64,000 nucleotides of DNA from Candidatus Obscuribacter sp. (GCA_021772095.1 JADYXR010000128.1:1-64000), one strand, 5' to 3'; positions 8,729 through 18,492 are shown, counted from the first letter of the stretch. The notes: a model not told the origin generated them from the sequence alone. Program-made: numbers and translations.

Positions 8729-9946
8729 CTAGACCCAGGACCACTGCATTGCAGATGGCACATAGATGTCCATTTTCGTGAACGTCAGTTCGAGCGGATC
8801 GTTTTCGAGCTCAGATCGTTTCAAAATGTCGACGGCAGCTTTTCTAGAGATATAACCTAGCCGCCAGAGTGACTGACAGCGCAGCGCTTTAAACAACGTG
8901 CTTTCTTTGATCAGACCAGCGTCGAGCAATTGTTTGCCGATTTTTATATTGCCAATTTGGCAGTCTCTCACAACCGCATCGAGTTTCTCAGCAGCGAGCA
9001 GTCCGGCATCAACGATCAAGCTGCCCAGCAGCAGCGGCGTAGTCGGTGGTCGACTGACGACAACACGCGACATTGCTTCATAGACAACGACACCGCTGGT
9101 GGTGACATATCGTAAAGTTTGCGCGGCTTCGAACGGCAACAGCATTTCACTAGAAACAACATTGAGTAAGTGTTCAGCGCTATCTAGCTGCACTTGAGTC
9201 AAGAAGCCTTGTTCCAATACTACCTGATTGATGGTTTTCTTCTTCAAAATCGAAAGTTCTAAGCATTCCAAAAACTCGTCTTCTGTTAGAACTCCGGACA
9301 TAAACAACAAGTCTGCAAGCCGTAACGTAAAGCTCTCCGGATGTTTAAACTTGCCCAGCTCAAATAGCGCCTGATTGAGCGTAATTGATTTGCTGTGAGC
9401 GAATCTCAAACCCTGGATAACTACCTCTTCGGTTTGCGTCTTTTCACGCAGCATTATTCGCGCTTCTAAACAACAGGCTAACATCTTCGATGGGATATGT
9501 TTGTTGAGACGAAGCACACGTCCAGTCAGCATACCGGTTGTGGTCGCCGTATCCATAGCCTTGCCTAACTGTTCGCGCGTGATGATACCTGCTTCCAGCA
9601 TCAAGTTAGTGATCTCATTGGTCAGCGCAACCATGGTTCGAGTGGCTCGGTGGAGCCCTTTTAAACGCTGCCGCGCCTCATCCAAAGATATGTGCTCTTG
9701 ATTGGCTAATCGCAAAGCATTAATCGCCGCGTTCAAACTTAATTGCCCGGAGAGAACTAACTCACGAGCTGTAAGCGACATGGCCAGCGCTTGTTCCGAT
9801 GTTCGTCCTGACATGAGCAGCGCGCGATCCAGCGTTATATTGAGGCGTTTTGCATCGCTGACGGATTGATTCAACGATTTCAAATCGGTGATATTCGCAT
9901 TGGCAATCAGGGTCTCAAGCGGATCTTCGCATGTTTGCATGGACAT
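8729..9946 (-). CDS. Tandem GspE-N/MshEN-like helical repeat protein
   Basis: About 405 residues from the ATG at 9944-9946, with an AGGT eight bases upstream. A longer frame to 10006 has no binding site. It is built of roughly 95-residue repeats with 'LMLEAGIITREQLGKAM', 'LLFMSGVLTEDEFLECL' and 'LIVDAGLLAAEKLDAVV'. Each resembles the 'LGxxLxxxGLIxxxQLxxAL' motif of the N-terminal domain of GspE/PilB ATPases (MshEN), some of which bind c-di-GMP. No ATPase domain, signal or membrane segment follows. The C-terminal 60 residues diverge. A longer paralogue lies at 40267-42057. Function unknown; the family link is by pattern only. Confidence 0.7.
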   Translation of the reverse strand: MSMQTCEDPLETLIANANITDLKSLNQSVSDAKRLNITLDRALLMSGRTSEQALAMSLTARELVLSGQLSLNAAINALRLANQEHISLDEARQRLKGLHRATRTMVALTNEITNLMLEAGIITREQLGKAMDTATTTGMLTGRVLRLNKHIPSKMLACCLEARIMLREKTQTEEVVIQGLRFAHSKSITLNQALFELGKFKHPESFTLRLADLLFMSGVLTEDEFLECLELSILKKKTINQVVLEQGFLTQVQLDSAEHLLNVVSSEMLLPFEAAQTLRYVTTSGVVVYEAMSRVVVSRPPTTPLLLGSLIVDAGLLAAEKLDAVVRDCQIGNIKIGKQLLDAGLIKESTLFKALRCQSLWRLGYISRKAAVDILKRSELENDPLELTFTKMDIYVPSAMQWSWV

Positions 9947-10138
9947 GGCCGTACCTGTGTTTGATTTGCATGCTCTAAGCGCGTCAAATTGACGGACGCA
10001 TTTCAATCAAACCATTTGCAGCCGGCCGCGCATATTCCCCAAATGGAGGATCAGCCGTCGAGAAAGTCACTCTCTTCGGTCATCGCCGGGGTGCAATCAC
10101 TAGCTGGGTCAGAAAATCGGTCGTAACTGAAATAAAGA

Positions 10139-10546
10139 CTAACTCTGCGGCTCGTAGGTGGCTGAGCAGTTCGGCGTCTCCCAGAGCACCACGCTCGTCA
10201 CCGGATAACCGCCAACCTTTGCGTAGTCATAGATGTATTTCGCAATGTTCTCGGCGGTGGGATTGACGTCCAACAACTTAACCGGATCACCCTGTTTAAT
10301 CAGAAGAGCCGCAAACGGATCGTCCTTATGAAGGATCATTCGGTGATCCAGTTCGGCATCAATCCAAGGGGACACGTGCTTTTTGATATCAGAAAAATCA
10401 GCCACCATACCGCGCGCATCCAGATGCTCCGACTTAAGCGTAATGATGGCGACGCCGTTATGTCCGTGAAGGTTTTTGCACTTGCCCTCATAGTTAAGCA
10501 AGCGGTGCCCGTAGCAAAACGGTATTTCTCGACTGATTTTATACAT
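10139..10546 (-). CDS. queD: 6-carboxytetrahydropterin synthase / PTPS family (QueD-like)
   Basis: 135 residues, the normal length for the family. The zinc ligands are H14 ('CYGHRL') and H27/H29 in 'NLHGHN', and the catalytic C23 lies just ahead of them in 'GKCKNLHGHN'. 'ELDHRMIL' and 'NPTAENIAKYIYDYA' are standard PTPS elements, and 'VVLWETPNCSATY' supplies the substrate-binding Glu. QueD converts dihydroneopterin triphosphate to 6-carboxytetrahydropterin for queuosine synthesis; some homologues serve tetrahydropterin pathways instead. No queC/queE/queF gene is adjacent, so the pathway is inferred. The upstream comM-type gene ends 39 bases before it on the same strand. Confidence 0.9.
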   Translation of the reverse strand: MYKISREIPFCYGHRLLNYEGKCKNLHGHNGVAIITLKSEHLDARGMVADFSDIKKHVSPWIDAELDHRMILHKDDPFAALLIKQGDPVKLLDVNPTAENIAKYIYDYAKVGGYPVTSVVLWETPNCSATYEPQS

Positions 10547-10584
10547 AGGGTCGCCATGATATCACGCTCAATGAGCCGATTCCA

Positions 10585-12144
10585 TCAGGCTGCTACCTCC
10601 CGAAAGCGCAGCGCCTCCGCTAGGTCAGACTTGATTATGTGTTCGCGATCCGCTAGATCTGCAATTGTCCGTGCCAGGCGGAGAATTCGGTCATAGGCCC
10701 GGGCCGACAGTCCTTGTGCTGTGACAGCGTGGGCAAGGAACCGGCGCAAGTCATCGGAAATCGGACAAAGGTTTCGCAGCATGCGGCTGGACATTTGACC
10801 GTTGAAAGCAAAGCCCAATCTCTTTCCTTTCTGTTTCGGATCCTCTGTGACGTTACGCACCATTTGCTTATGAACAGCATGTAAAACGCGTCTCCTCATC
10901 TCTTCCGATGTGGTCGCGGAATGATCCTCGGTCAGATCTGTTTCGGAGAGACGCCTCACAGCGACTTGAATGTCGATTCGATCCAAAAGCGGACCAGACA
11001 ACCTCGACCAATATCTATCAGCCTGGCCGGGCGTACAGACGCAGTACTTAACGTTGTCCCCGCGGTATCCACAGGGACAGGGGTTACAGGCTCCGATGAA
11101 AAGAAACGAAGCCGGATAAGTGAGCGAGTGCAGCGCTCTGCTGATCGTCACCTTGTGCGACTCTAAGGGTTGTCGCAAATTATCCAGATGACTGCGCGAG
11201 AACTCAGTAAGCTCGTCAAGAAACAAAACACCAAGATGACTGAGTGAAATTTCTCCGGGTTTCGGAGATTTCCCTCCGCCAACCAAACCCGCGATCGATG
11301 AGCTGTGATGCGGCGATCGGAACGGTCGCGTTTTTACCAATCCCTGGCCGGAGGTGAGCAAACCAGCAACCGAATAGAGCTTGGTAAGTTCGATCGCCTC
11401 TTCGAATTCGAGTGGTGGCATGATCGAAGGCATGCGTTCTGCCAACATCGACTTGCCGGAACCAGGCGGACCGATCATCAGCACGTTGTGCCGGCCGGCA
11501 GCGGCGATCTCGAGTGCGCGTTTTGCATTTCGCTGACCCTTCACGTCAGCGAAGTTTAGAAATGGTATCGCATTTGATGCCTCACGAATAAAGCATTCTT
11601 TCAAATTTCCATCAAAGACAAAACCGTTTTGCAGCGCCTCTGTAATCAACACTGCTTGATGAAGATGGCTGACCGGATACACTTTCAGCCCTTCCACCAG
11701 AGCGGCTTCTTCGGCGTTAGCATCAGGAACGATAATCCCCTCGGCACCATGTTGGCGACATGAGATCGCTAACGGCAACACTCCCGGCACCGCTCTGACT
11801 GCACCGTCGAGCCCCAGCTCACCTATCATCCAGAGCTTTCCGAGATTGGTTATCGGGATCAATCCGCACGAAGCAAGAATGCCGATTGCAATCGGAAGGT
11901 CATAAGAAGGTCCCTCTTTTTTAGTGTCAGCCGGCGCCAAATTCACTATCCACTTTTTTGCCGGCGGCAAGAAAAATCCGCAAGCTTTAATGGCAGAACG
12001 CACTCGTTCTTGCGACTCCTTCACGGCTGCGTCCGGCAATCCCACCACTTGAATCTGCCCGATGCCACCACAACAATCCACCTCTACCTCCAACTTATAT
12101 GAATCAACACCAATCAATCCACCCGATAAGACGCGAGAAAACAT
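10585..12144 (-). CDS. comM: ComM/YifB-type Mg-chelatase-like AAA+ ATPase
   Basis: About 519 residues starting 'MFSRVLSGGLIGVDSYKLE', chosen because GGAGGA lies six bases upstream; a longer frame to 12225 has no such support. An N-terminal Lon-substrate/ribosomal S5-like fold domain spans about 1-190 ('VVGLPDAAVKESQERVRSA'). Walker A GPPGSGKS is near residue 222. 'LFLDELTEFSR' is Walker B. The cysteine cluster 'GACNPCPCGYRG...CVC' is typical of YifB, and a C-terminal magnesium-chelatase-type domain closes the protein. In naturally competent bacteria ComM is a hexameric helicase promoting branch migration in recombination of taken-up DNA. No other competence gene is in the window. Confidence 0.93.
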   Translation of the reverse strand: MFSRVLSGGLIGVDSYKLEVEVDCCGGIGQIQVVGLPDAAVKESQERVRSAIKACGFFLPPAKKWIVNLAPADTKKEGPSYDLPIAIGILASCGLIPITNLGKLWMIGELGLDGAVRAVPGVLPLAISCRQHGAEGIIVPDANAEEAALVEGLKVYPVSHLHQAVLITEALQNGFVFDGNLKECFIREASNAIPFLNFADVKGQRNAKRALEIAAAGRHNVLMIGPPGSGKSMLAERMPSIMPPLEFEEAIELTKLYSVAGLLTSGQGLVKTRPFRSPHHSSSIAGLVGGGKSPKPGEISLSHLGVLFLDELTEFSRSHLDNLRQPLESHKVTISRALHSLTYPASFLFIGACNPCPCGYRGDNVKYCVCTPGQADRYWSRLSGPLLDRIDIQVAVRRLSETDLTEDHSATTSEEMRRRVLHAVHKQMVRNVTEDPKQKGKRLGFAFNGQMSSRMLRNLCPISDDLRRFLAHAVTAQGLSARAYDRILRLARTIADLADREHIIKSDLAEALRFREVAA

Positions 12145-12385
12145 AAGCAGTCCTCCAGTCGGAAATAGCCCTCTACTTTTAATAACGATGGACGCAACAA
12201 AAAAGTTCAAAGTTTTGACCAACAATTTTGTTAATCATTTTTGGCATAAGCCGGTTTCGATCCGTTTTAATTCGCTGATTTTTGAGCGAGCGTTGAAAAA
12301 CCGGGCATAAAATACGAACGAATGGAGAAGCTAGTGTTCGGCACAAAAAAACGCTACAAGTCCAAACGCCTTACAGGAGCCGACT

Positions 12386-12559
12386 TTGCGCAGCTGTCCG
12401 GTCTGCCTGATCGAATATACCGATCCAACCTTGCGTGTCTGCCCGAATGATAAAACCATGCTTTTGACCAAGCCAGAGGAAGACCTCACTTGGCAAACCT
12501 TGAGCAAAGTGGCAAGTTATTCAAAATCATGCAGTACTTGCAATCCGCCAAAGAGCTAG
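12386..12559 (+). CDS. 57-residue zinc-ribbon protein, TTG start
   Basis: A short gene with AGGAG at 12375-12379 six bases before TTG. The product begins MRSCPVCLIEYTDPTLRV, continues CPNDKTMLL, and ends KSCSTCNPPKS. C4, C7 and C19, with 'CPxC...VCPxD', make a half zinc ribbon of the type that precedes kinase or membrane domains in many soil bacteria. A second CxxC pair (49, 52) lies near the end. It may be free-standing or a remnant of a longer protein. It converges with the minus-strand gene beginning at stop 12607. Not expected in standard gene calls because of its size and start codon. Confidence 0.55.
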   Translation: MRSCPVCLIEYTDPTLRVCPNDKTMLLTKPEEDLTWQTLSKVASYSKSCSTCNPPKS

Positions 12560-12606
12560 CCGCGGCTCTTTGTTCAGTAATCGAATTGTCCGATCGATTA
12601 ATAACC

Positions 12607-13845
12607 TCAAAAACTGATGCCGCACCCGAGACAAAACGAGAAATCAGTCTGTTTTATCGCACCGCAGCGCTGGCACTTATCCGTGTCCACCGGCTGATCA
12701 GGCTCACCTTGGTTGGTTCCGGCAATCGATGAGAAGTCTGAATTTAATGCGGAGCTGAAATCAAACGAAAAATTTGGCGACTCAAAACTCGGGAATGAAA
12801 TATCGAAAGATGGCTTAGACAGCCGCTCTTGCTGATACGAAGTCCCTACAGTTTCGCCCAGTTTATCGAAGAACTTTTGAACTTGCTCGGGAGACTGCGC
12901 GATCGAGAGCGCAAATTTTTGATCGGCGACAGTGTCGCCCTTGGTCGACTCGCTTGAGCCATCCAGCGCTGATGGCGGCAGCTCCGTATCGACTCCCAAC
13001 GTAAAAATCGGCTCCGAAAAGTTGTCCTCCACCGGTGGTGTAAATTCCGACTTCGCGAATTCCGACTGCGCCTCTGCAGGTGGTGCAAAGTTCTCCTCCA
13101 CGGACAAATCAATTTCCGGCTTCACCGGCGACTCGAACGGTCGCTCCACAGGCGGTGCAAAATAGGTCGGCTCCGGCGTCGCGGGTTCGCGAGGGACAGC
13201 ATCTTTGTCGGGCGGGAGAGTCAACTTCCCGTGTTTCGACTGATCCTGCGAGTGCGGCGTATCGCGCACTAATGGCTGCGGTCGCTCTTCAATTATTGGA
13301 GTTGGCTTGGGAAGCTGCATGTCTTTCAGGTCCGAAATCGTTTTTTTCTCTGCGCGTTGATCATCGTCTGGTCTTGCTAAGCGTAACTGTTCATCCGCTT
13401 TTCTGACTTTCTCTTCCAGAGTGTCCAGCGCAGCAACCGCAGAATGAGAAATCTGACCATTGCCAAAACGGCTCGCCAGGTCAGACGTATTCGGTCCGGG
13501 ATTACCAACCCTGAGGGAACGCTCCAAACGAGCCAGACCGACCATCCCGCAGCCAAGAAGAGACGTGAGAAACGAGGCCAGCGAGATCAGCGTAACAACA
13601 TTATCACGCGGCGCGTCGATCACCACCCAGAAGAGAAAAGTCAAAATTACCGGCAAAGCCCAAGCCCACTTGAGCCCACCAGCGTAGACCAATCCCAATC
13701 CGGGAAACAGGATGTTGAGCATGAGGACACCGGCTAAGGTCTTCTCACCTTTCCAAAATTGTAATTCTTGGGTCAAGTCAATCCATCTCAAAGAACTGCG
13801 AAAAGCACTGAATCTATTCTTCCCTGATAGTTGCCAAGTACCCAT
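12607..13845 (-). CDS. Membrane-anchored protein with long disordered region and C-terminal zinc ribbon
   Basis: About 412 residues from the ATG at 13843-13845; a longer frame begins only with TTG at 13959. Two or three hydrophobic segments lie in the first 110 residues. The first contains 'LFPGLGLVYAGGLKWAWAL', the pattern of TM2-like 'PGxGxxY-G' membrane domains. A charged coiled coil follows, then about 200 residues rich in Pro, Glu and Ser (repeated 'F-PPVE', 'EFTPPVED' elements). The C-terminus is a zinc ribbon CQRCGAIKQTDFSFCLGCG. No family name can be given. It may be a scaffold with a membrane anchor and a zinc-binding tip. Confidence 0.65.
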   Translation of the reverse strand: MGTWQLSGKNRFSAFRSSLRWIDLTQELQFWKGEKTLAGVLMLNILFPGLGLVYAGGLKWAWALPVILTFLFWVVIDAPRDNVVTLISLASFLTSLLGCGMVGLARLERSLRVGNPGPNTSDLASRFGNGQISHSAVAALDTLEEKVRKADEQLRLARPDDDQRAEKKTISDLKDMQLPKPTPIIEERPQPLVRDTPHSQDQSKHGKLTLPPDKDAVPREPATPEPTYFAPPVERPFESPVKPEIDLSVEENFAPPAEAQSEFAKSEFTPPVEDNFSEPIFTLGVDTELPPSALDGSSESTKGDTVADQKFALSIAQSPEQVQKFFDKLGETVGTSYQQERLSKPSFDISFPSFESPNFSFDFSSALNSDFSSIAGTNQGEPDQPVDTDKCQRCGAIKQTDFSFCLGCGISF

Positions 13846-13987
13846 TACCTTAATAAAAGTATTGCATTCCTTAATTCGAATGCTTATGACATTTCTGTTT
13901 CTGAACACGGTCGTAAGCGTCGTCCGCTCAACACCTCCGGGAGCACCTGGGTTGGTCAAGTGTCCGCTGTTTTGTCAGAAGTCCGCT

Positions 13988-14014
13988 GTCATAATTTCAG
14001 TCCGTTTTTATGAC
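13988..14014. repeat. 27-bp palindromic intergenic repeat, copy 2
   Basis: Arms GTCATAATTTC and GTTTTTATGAC around core AGTCC; the outer seven bases pair perfectly. Just upstream (from 13962) the half-motif GTCCGCTGT...TGTCA occurs, so the locus reads as three GTCCG units about 20 bases apart. It lies between two minus-strand genes, 60 bases past the stop of the TPR lipoprotein. Confidence 0.65.
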
Positions 14015-14073
14015 AACCCAGCCAACTCGCATTTTCATCAATGCAGGACCAGAACATCAAATATCCCAAAAAT

Positions 14074-14886
14074 CTAATTCGTCTTGGCAGGCTGAGCGGC
14101 GCTGATTTCCAACTCGCGTTTCAAATTCTTTGCTGCATTGTTCTTCGGATCGATTTCCAAAACTTCTTTCAATTCGGCAATCGCATCGTCTCGTTTGCCC
14201 TGATTCGTCAGTGCAATCGCCAGTGACAATCGCGCATCAACATTAGTCGGATTGAGCTCCAGCGCGTTTCGTTCTTCCTCGATCTGACCTTCGACATCGC
14301 CCTTGATCGCCAGAGCCTGAGCCAATCGGTGGTGACTGAGATCATGACTATCATCAAGCGTAATCGCTTGTTGAAATGAACTGATTGCAGTGTCGATGTC
14401 GCCGCGACCGAGCGAAGCTTCGCCCAGCGTGCGCCAACCAATCGCGTCGGTCGGATCCAGTTCCGTCGCTAACTTCGCTTCAGTAAAGGCTTCATCAAAA
14501 CGTTGCTTGGCGTTTAACGCTTTGCCTAAAACATAATGCGCGATCGCGTTTTTATTATCGGTAGTGATAGCTTCCTGAAGCATTGGAATTGCTTCGTCAT
14601 ATTTTCCGAGCTCGTTCAATATGACACCGAGATTGTTCTTAGCTGTCGGATTGTTTGGATCCTTCGTAAGCGATTTTCTATACGAGATTTCAGCCTTCGC
14701 GTATTCACCCTTCTTGAAGTAGTTGTTGCCTTCAAGCAGATCTTCAGTAGAAGTTTTAAATCCACCGCCGCGGGCGCATGAAGACAACAGACAAACTGCA
14801 AGTCCAACGCTCAGCGCACGAACAGCTGACAGCGCGGAGCGCCGTCTGATCGTATTCGTTTTTGATTTAAGGTTGCCCTCTAGCAT
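14074..14886 (-). CDS. TPR-repeat lipoprotein
   Basis: 270 residues. A basic N-terminus, a hydrophobic stretch (about 22-36) and the lipobox LLSSC predict lipidation at C37. Five to six TPR units follow ('GNNYFKKGEYAKAEISYRKSL', 'LGVILNELGKYDEAIPMLQ', 'ELKEVLEIDPKNNAAKNL'). TPR arrays mediate protein contacts, so it probably acts as a periplasmic-facing scaffold. It resembles PilF-type or BamD-like lipoproteins only in general layout. No partner gene is adjacent. A second exported TPR protein lies at 23381-24148. Confidence 0.8.
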   Translation of the reverse strand: MLEGNLKSKTNTIRRRSALSAVRALSVGLAVCLLSSCARGGGFKTSTEDLLEGNNYFKKGEYAKAEISYRKSLTKDPNNPTAKNNLGVILNELGKYDEAIPMLQEAITTDNKNAIAHYVLGKALNAKQRFDEAFTEAKLATELDPTDAIGWRTLGEASLGRGDIDTAISSFQQAITLDDSHDLSHHRLAQALAIKGDVEGQIEEERNALELNPTNVDARLSLAIALTNQGKRDDAIAELKEVLEIDPKNNAAKNLKRELEISAAQPAKTN

Positions 14887-15032
14887 GAATCTATCAAGAG
14901 TCCGTTCGGCTAATAAATCAGGGCTATGCAGGATTCGCTAACATCCCAACTGTTGGCATTCTAGCATGAGCCCGGCGGTTTCCAGTCTGGTGAAAAACCT
15001 ACATTTGACAGAGCCCCAGCCCTGAAAAATAG

Positions 15033-16850
15033 TTAGCTTTGATCAGCGGTTACTTTTGCTGGTTGAGCTACGCGTTCAGGTGGCTTCTCCATCTTAAGGC
15101 GTAATTCCTTAAGTTGCTCATCTGGCGCCGCCGATGGTGCGTCGGTAAGTAAGCATCCACCTGATTGAGTTTTCGGAAACGCAATTACGTCCCGAATAGA
15201 TTTGCATCCGGCAAGCAGCATGACGAGCCGATCGAGACCGAGCGCGATGCCGCCATGAGGAGGCGCTCCGGAATCGAGTGCGTCTAGCAAGAAGCCAAAT
15301 TTCTCTTTGGCAGTTTCTTCGCTCAAACCAATCTTCGAGAACACGCGCGATTGAACATCTTTGGAGTGAATCCGGATCGAACCACCGCCGATTTCGCAGC
15401 CGTTATAAACTACGTCATAAGCCCGTGCTCGAGCCAGTTCCGGCTGAGTCTCGAGATGCTCTAGATCTTCCAAACGCGGACTCGTAAATGGATGGTGAAC
15501 CGCTTCGAGGCGATGCTCATCTTCGTTGTATTCGAACAACGGGAAGTCGACAACCCAGAGCAACTCATGCTTGGACTCATCGATAAGATTGAGTTCCTCA
15601 GCCAGTTTTAGTCTTAAACGACCGAGTGCATTGGTGACAACTTTGTAGCTATCGGCAACGAGAAGAACAATGTCGCCATCCTCAGCGCCGGCTAATTCCT
15701 TCATGCGCTGAATTTCTTCAGGCTTGAAGAATTTTTCGATGCCTGAAGATTTGACACCATCGGCTTTGAAGGACAGCCAGGCAAGCGCCTTGGCGCCGAA
15801 GCCCTTACCCTGCTCTTGCCAGGTGTCGAGATCTTTGCGTGACGATTTTTCGGCAAGACCTTTGAGGCACAGCGCTTTCAACACGCCACCATCATCGACC
15901 GCTTGTTTAAACGCGCGGAACTCGCAGTTCTTAGCGACTTCTGACAGATCCTTGATTTCTAATTCAAAGCGCAGATCTGGTTTATCGCTGCCGAATCTGT
16001 CCATTACTTCTTTGTAGGTCAGACGTGGAAACGGAAGCTTGAGGTCGATTTCCGCTTCTTTAAAGGCTTGCTGCAGCAAGCCTTCGGCCACTTCAAAAAT
16101 ATCTTCTTCATCGGCAAATGACATTTCAATATCGACCTGAGTGAACTCAGGCTGCCGATCCGCGCGCAAATCTTCATCGCGGAAACAACGAGCGATTTGA
16201 TAATAACGCTCAAGACCGCTGACCATCAGGGTTTGCTTGAACAACTGTGGTGACTGCGGAAGGGCATACCAGCTGCCCGGCACCAATCGACTTGGCACTA
16301 GAAAGTCGCGAGCGCCTTCAGGAGTGGCTTTCGTCAGGATCGGAGTTTCAACATCGAGAAACTCATGCTTGTCCATATAATTGCGAATCGCAGTAGTGAC
16401 GCGGTGGCGCAGAATCAAATTCTTTTGCATTTCTTTGCGACGCAAATCGATGTAGCGATATTTCAGACGCAACGACTCATCCACCTGGCTGCCGAGTTCC
16501 AACTGGAAAGGCATCGGTCGGCTGGTGTTGAGAATCTCTATTTCCGTCGGATAAATCTCGATCTGACCGGTAGGTTGATCTGACTTGGCAGTGCCTTCCG
16601 GACGCTGCGAAACTTTTCCTTTTGCTATCAGAACAAATTCGTTGCGTAAGGTAACGAACTTCTCGTGCACATCTTTGTTCTTGTTCGGGTCGCTGACGAG
16701 CTGAAGCTTACCGGAGCGGTCGCGCAATTCGACAAAGATCAATCCGCCCAAATCGCGCCGAACGTTGACCCAGCCTGCCACACACACTTCTTTATCGAGA
16801 TCGTCGAGGGTCAAACGCCCACAGCCAGTGCTCCGTTTCATCGCTTTCAA
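15033..16850 (-). CDS. aspS: Aspartyl-tRNA synthetase
   Basis: 605 residues, the bacterial-type length. An N-terminal OB-fold anticodon-binding domain ('[22 protein letters not shown]') is followed by class II motif 1 ('[23 protein letters not shown]'), motif 2 ('[21 protein letters not shown]'), the bacterial GAD insertion (about 290-420) and motif 3 ('[15 protein letters not shown]'). It charges tRNA-Asp; whether it is the non-discriminating form that also charges tRNA-Asn cannot be judged here. The first codon is TTG with AAGGGG a few bases upstream; the in-frame ATG at 16839-16841 is the alternative start. It is a single gene, divergent from the next. Confidence 0.97.
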   Translation of the reverse strand: MKAMKRSTGCGRLTLDDLDKEVCVAGWVNVRRDLGGLIFVELRDRSGKLQLVSDPNKNKDVHEKFVTLRNEFVLIAKGKVSQRPEGTAKSDQPTGQIEIYPTEIEILNTSRPMPFQLELGSQVDESLRLKYRYIDLRRKEMQKNLILRHRVTTAIRNYMDKHEFLDVETPILTKATPEGARDFLVPSRLVPGSWYALPQSPQLFKQTLMVSGLERYYQIARCFRDEDLRADRQPEFTQVDIEMSFADEEDIFEVAEGLLQQAFKEAEIDLKLPFPRLTYKEVMDRFGSDKPDLRFELEIKDLSEVAKNCEFRAFKQAVDDGGVLKALCLKGLAEKSSRKDLDTWQEQGKGFGAKALAWLSFKADGVKSSGIEKFFKPEEIQRMKELAGAEDGDIVLLVADSYKVVTNALGRLRLKLAEELNLIDESKHELLWVVDFPLFEYNEDEHRLEAVHHPFTSPRLEDLEHLETQPELARARAYDVVYNGCEIGGGSIRIHSKDVQSRVFSKIGLSEETAKEKFGFLLDALDSGAPPHGGIALGLDRLVMLLAGCKSIRDVIAFPKTQSGGCLLTDAPSAAPDEQLKELRLKMEKPPERVAQPAKVTADQS

Positions 16851-16995
16851 ATCGCCCCTTGTTTAGTTTCCCGTCTTTCATCAGCAAAGGCGTTATTGTA
16901 TCCCGCTCGTCAAGAGTCTTGTGTATGATAATAAGCATCATGAAACGTTGTAGACTAGTTTTAGACAAGTTCAACCTCGTCAGGACCTGATTACT

Positions 16996-17508
16996 ATGCC
17001 TTATTTACCGCTCCATTCGATTCCCCAGCCAGCCTGGATTGCCATCGGCATTCTGTTGATAATCCTCGGGCTATCCTTTTGCTACAAAGGCTGGAACGCC
17101 ATGGTTCTAGGAAGAATCCACTACTGGTCAGGCTTCCTGCCATTCACAATTGTGTCGCCGTGGTTCATTCACTTGCCGCCAAGCGAACGTTCTTTGATTA
17201 AAACTAAAGAGGGCCTTCTCTGCCACGCCTTGATCGGTCCGCTGTTTTTTCTGACAGCGATTCCTCTAATCGTCGCGGGTCTCGACCTTACCAGTCTTGG
17301 CGGAACCAAAGCACTTAATTTCGTTCTCAACGCCGGCGACAGCAGCAAACCAGAAGCCGTCCGCTATTCCCCACCATTGAACTATCAGTTCCCGCTAGCT
17401 GTGCGGGCGAGCAAATCAATTGCCAAGCTTTTCAATGTTCAGATCGAAGAAGAATCGGGCAAGAGAATGCTTCCGAAAGACCGTCAGACTCAGTATCAAC
17501 AGTTCTAA
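16996..17508 (+). CDS. Small membrane protein, unknown function
   Basis: 170 residues. Hydrophobic segments lie at about 12-32, 40-60 and 75-97. The polar C-terminal half (100-170) ends in a Lys/Gln-rich tail and has no recognisable domain. AGGA lies about ten bases before the ATG. It is divergent from aspS with a 145-base gap. The family is not recognised. The coding call rests on the coherent hydrophobic pattern and open frame. Confidence 0.6.
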   Translation: MPYLPLHSIPQPAWIAIGILLIILGLSFCYKGWNAMVLGRIHYWSGFLPFTIVSPWFIHLPPSERSLIKTKEGLLCHALIGPLFFLTAIPLIVAGLDLTSLGGTKALNFVLNAGDSSKPEAVRYSPPLNYQFPLAVRASKSIAKLFNVQIEEESGKRMLPKDRQTQYQQF

Positions 17509-17998
17509 TAATCTGTAAGTACTAAACTTTTCAATCGTTTGAATGCGAACGCACGAAACGATCGCTCTTCTCTTGGCCTGCTCAGCAAGAGATCTACTTA
17601 TATAAATGTCTCAACGCGCCGGATCGCCAAGAGGCGCACGACGACGTTCATTATAAGCAGCATCAAAATATTTGGTCACTGCCGGTAGTGTCATTTAAAA
17701 ATCTCGTGGATTGCGAAGATACTTGTGGACTGTGCCTGGAGAGACTCAGGCTCAAAGCCAAACAGGGTCGAGCGGCGAGCCTCTGCCAATAGAAGCACGC
17801 CAATAGATTCCAGCAGGGTCATAAGTTGAGCACGTTTCGCCAAGACTCAATCCCAGCACCACTTTCGGACAAATGTTGCGGACGTTAAGCAAATACCTCA
17901 ATCCGCTGGCATTTGGTTTACCAAGCCTGATGTGCATGTTAATATGAGCAGCGATCATAGGTACGCGTCTACTGGTATGAATCCAGGTGGGAGGACCC
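17509..17998. other. Gene-poor interval before rpsU
   Basis: About 490 bases. A minus-strand frame (17752-17958, 68 residues ending 'YWRASIGRGSPLDPVWL') is open but lacks a binding site. I do not call it. No terminator, tRNA or repeat is evident, and the rpsU promoter must lie here. The last ten bases form the strong rpsU ribosome binding site. Confidence 0.4.
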
Positions 17999-18172
17999 TT
18001 GTCCGAAGTTAGAGTTGCAGAGGGCGAAAGCATCGAACAAGCGTTGAAGCGCTTCAAGAAGAAAATTCAGAAGGCCGGCATTTTGTCAGAAATCAAACGC
18101 CGCGAACGCTACGAGAAACCCTCAGTTAAAAGAAAGCGCAAAGCTGAAGCTGCTCGCAAGCGCCGCTCTTAA
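17999..18172 (+). CDS. rpsU: 30S ribosomal protein S21
   Basis: 57 residues beginning [18 protein letters not shown] from a TTG codon. The frame is open four codons further upstream, but those codons are the binding site itself (GGGAGGA at 17989-17995). The core '[19 protein letters not shown]'-type helix and the Arg/Lys-rich tail '[14 protein letters not shown]' are typical of S21, a small-subunit protein near the anti-Shine-Dalgarno region. It is followed by an intrinsic terminator, so it is transcribed alone. Confidence 0.96.
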   Translation: MSEVRVAEGESIEQALKRFKKKIQKAGILSEIKRRERYEKPSVKRKRKAEAARKRRS

Positions 18173-18242
18173 TCGCTTTTACGCGCAATAACTGATCGGC
18201 CCCATGGGGCTTTAGATCGGTTTAAACCTGCATTAATCAATA

Positions 18243-18273
18243 AGCTCAGCGAACATAAATCCTGGGCTTTTTT
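18243..18273 (+). terminator. Intrinsic terminator after rpsU
   Basis: AGCTCAG (18243-18249) pairs with CTGGGCT (18262-18268, one G:T) and is followed by six T. It starts 70 bases past the rpsU stop. A small GCCCC-AT-GGGGC hairpin lies between stop and terminator. Confidence 0.75.
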
Positions 18274-18312
18274 GTTGTCTTGAGTTTGGATATTGAGTTC
18301 GGACTTTGATAT

Positions 18313-18492
18313 GTCAGATCTTGGACTGTCAGATCCATGTCAGATTCACAGTTTGCACATCCAAAATTTGCACGTCCACAATTCGTCAGACCACAATTCG
18401 TCAGATCCACCAGACCCAGCTGATTCACAATCCGCCAGATCCAAAATTTGAATCCAAAATCCGTCAGATCCATAATGTGTCAGATCCACATT
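18313..18492. repeat. Degenerate GTCAGATCCA repeat array
   Basis: About eight imperfect copies of a 15-16 base unit close to GTCAGATCCACAATT start near 18313, 18328, 18339, 18384, 18399, 18434, 18462 and 18479. Spacing and sequence drift between copies. The array fills the space between the rpsU terminator and the next gene. A shorter array with the same GGTCAGATCCACAA word lies at 28860-28935. Confidence 0.7.

Noticed and set aside
12490..12732. 80-residue plus-strand frame overlapping the 57-residue zinc-ribbon gene
   Set aside because: Overlaps a better-supported gene in another frame and the end of the minus-strand gene; no binding site.
17752..18057. Minus-strand frame in the gap before rpsU
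   Set aside because: It overlaps the rpsU start antisense and has no binding site. A shorter form to 17958 remains possible but unsupported.
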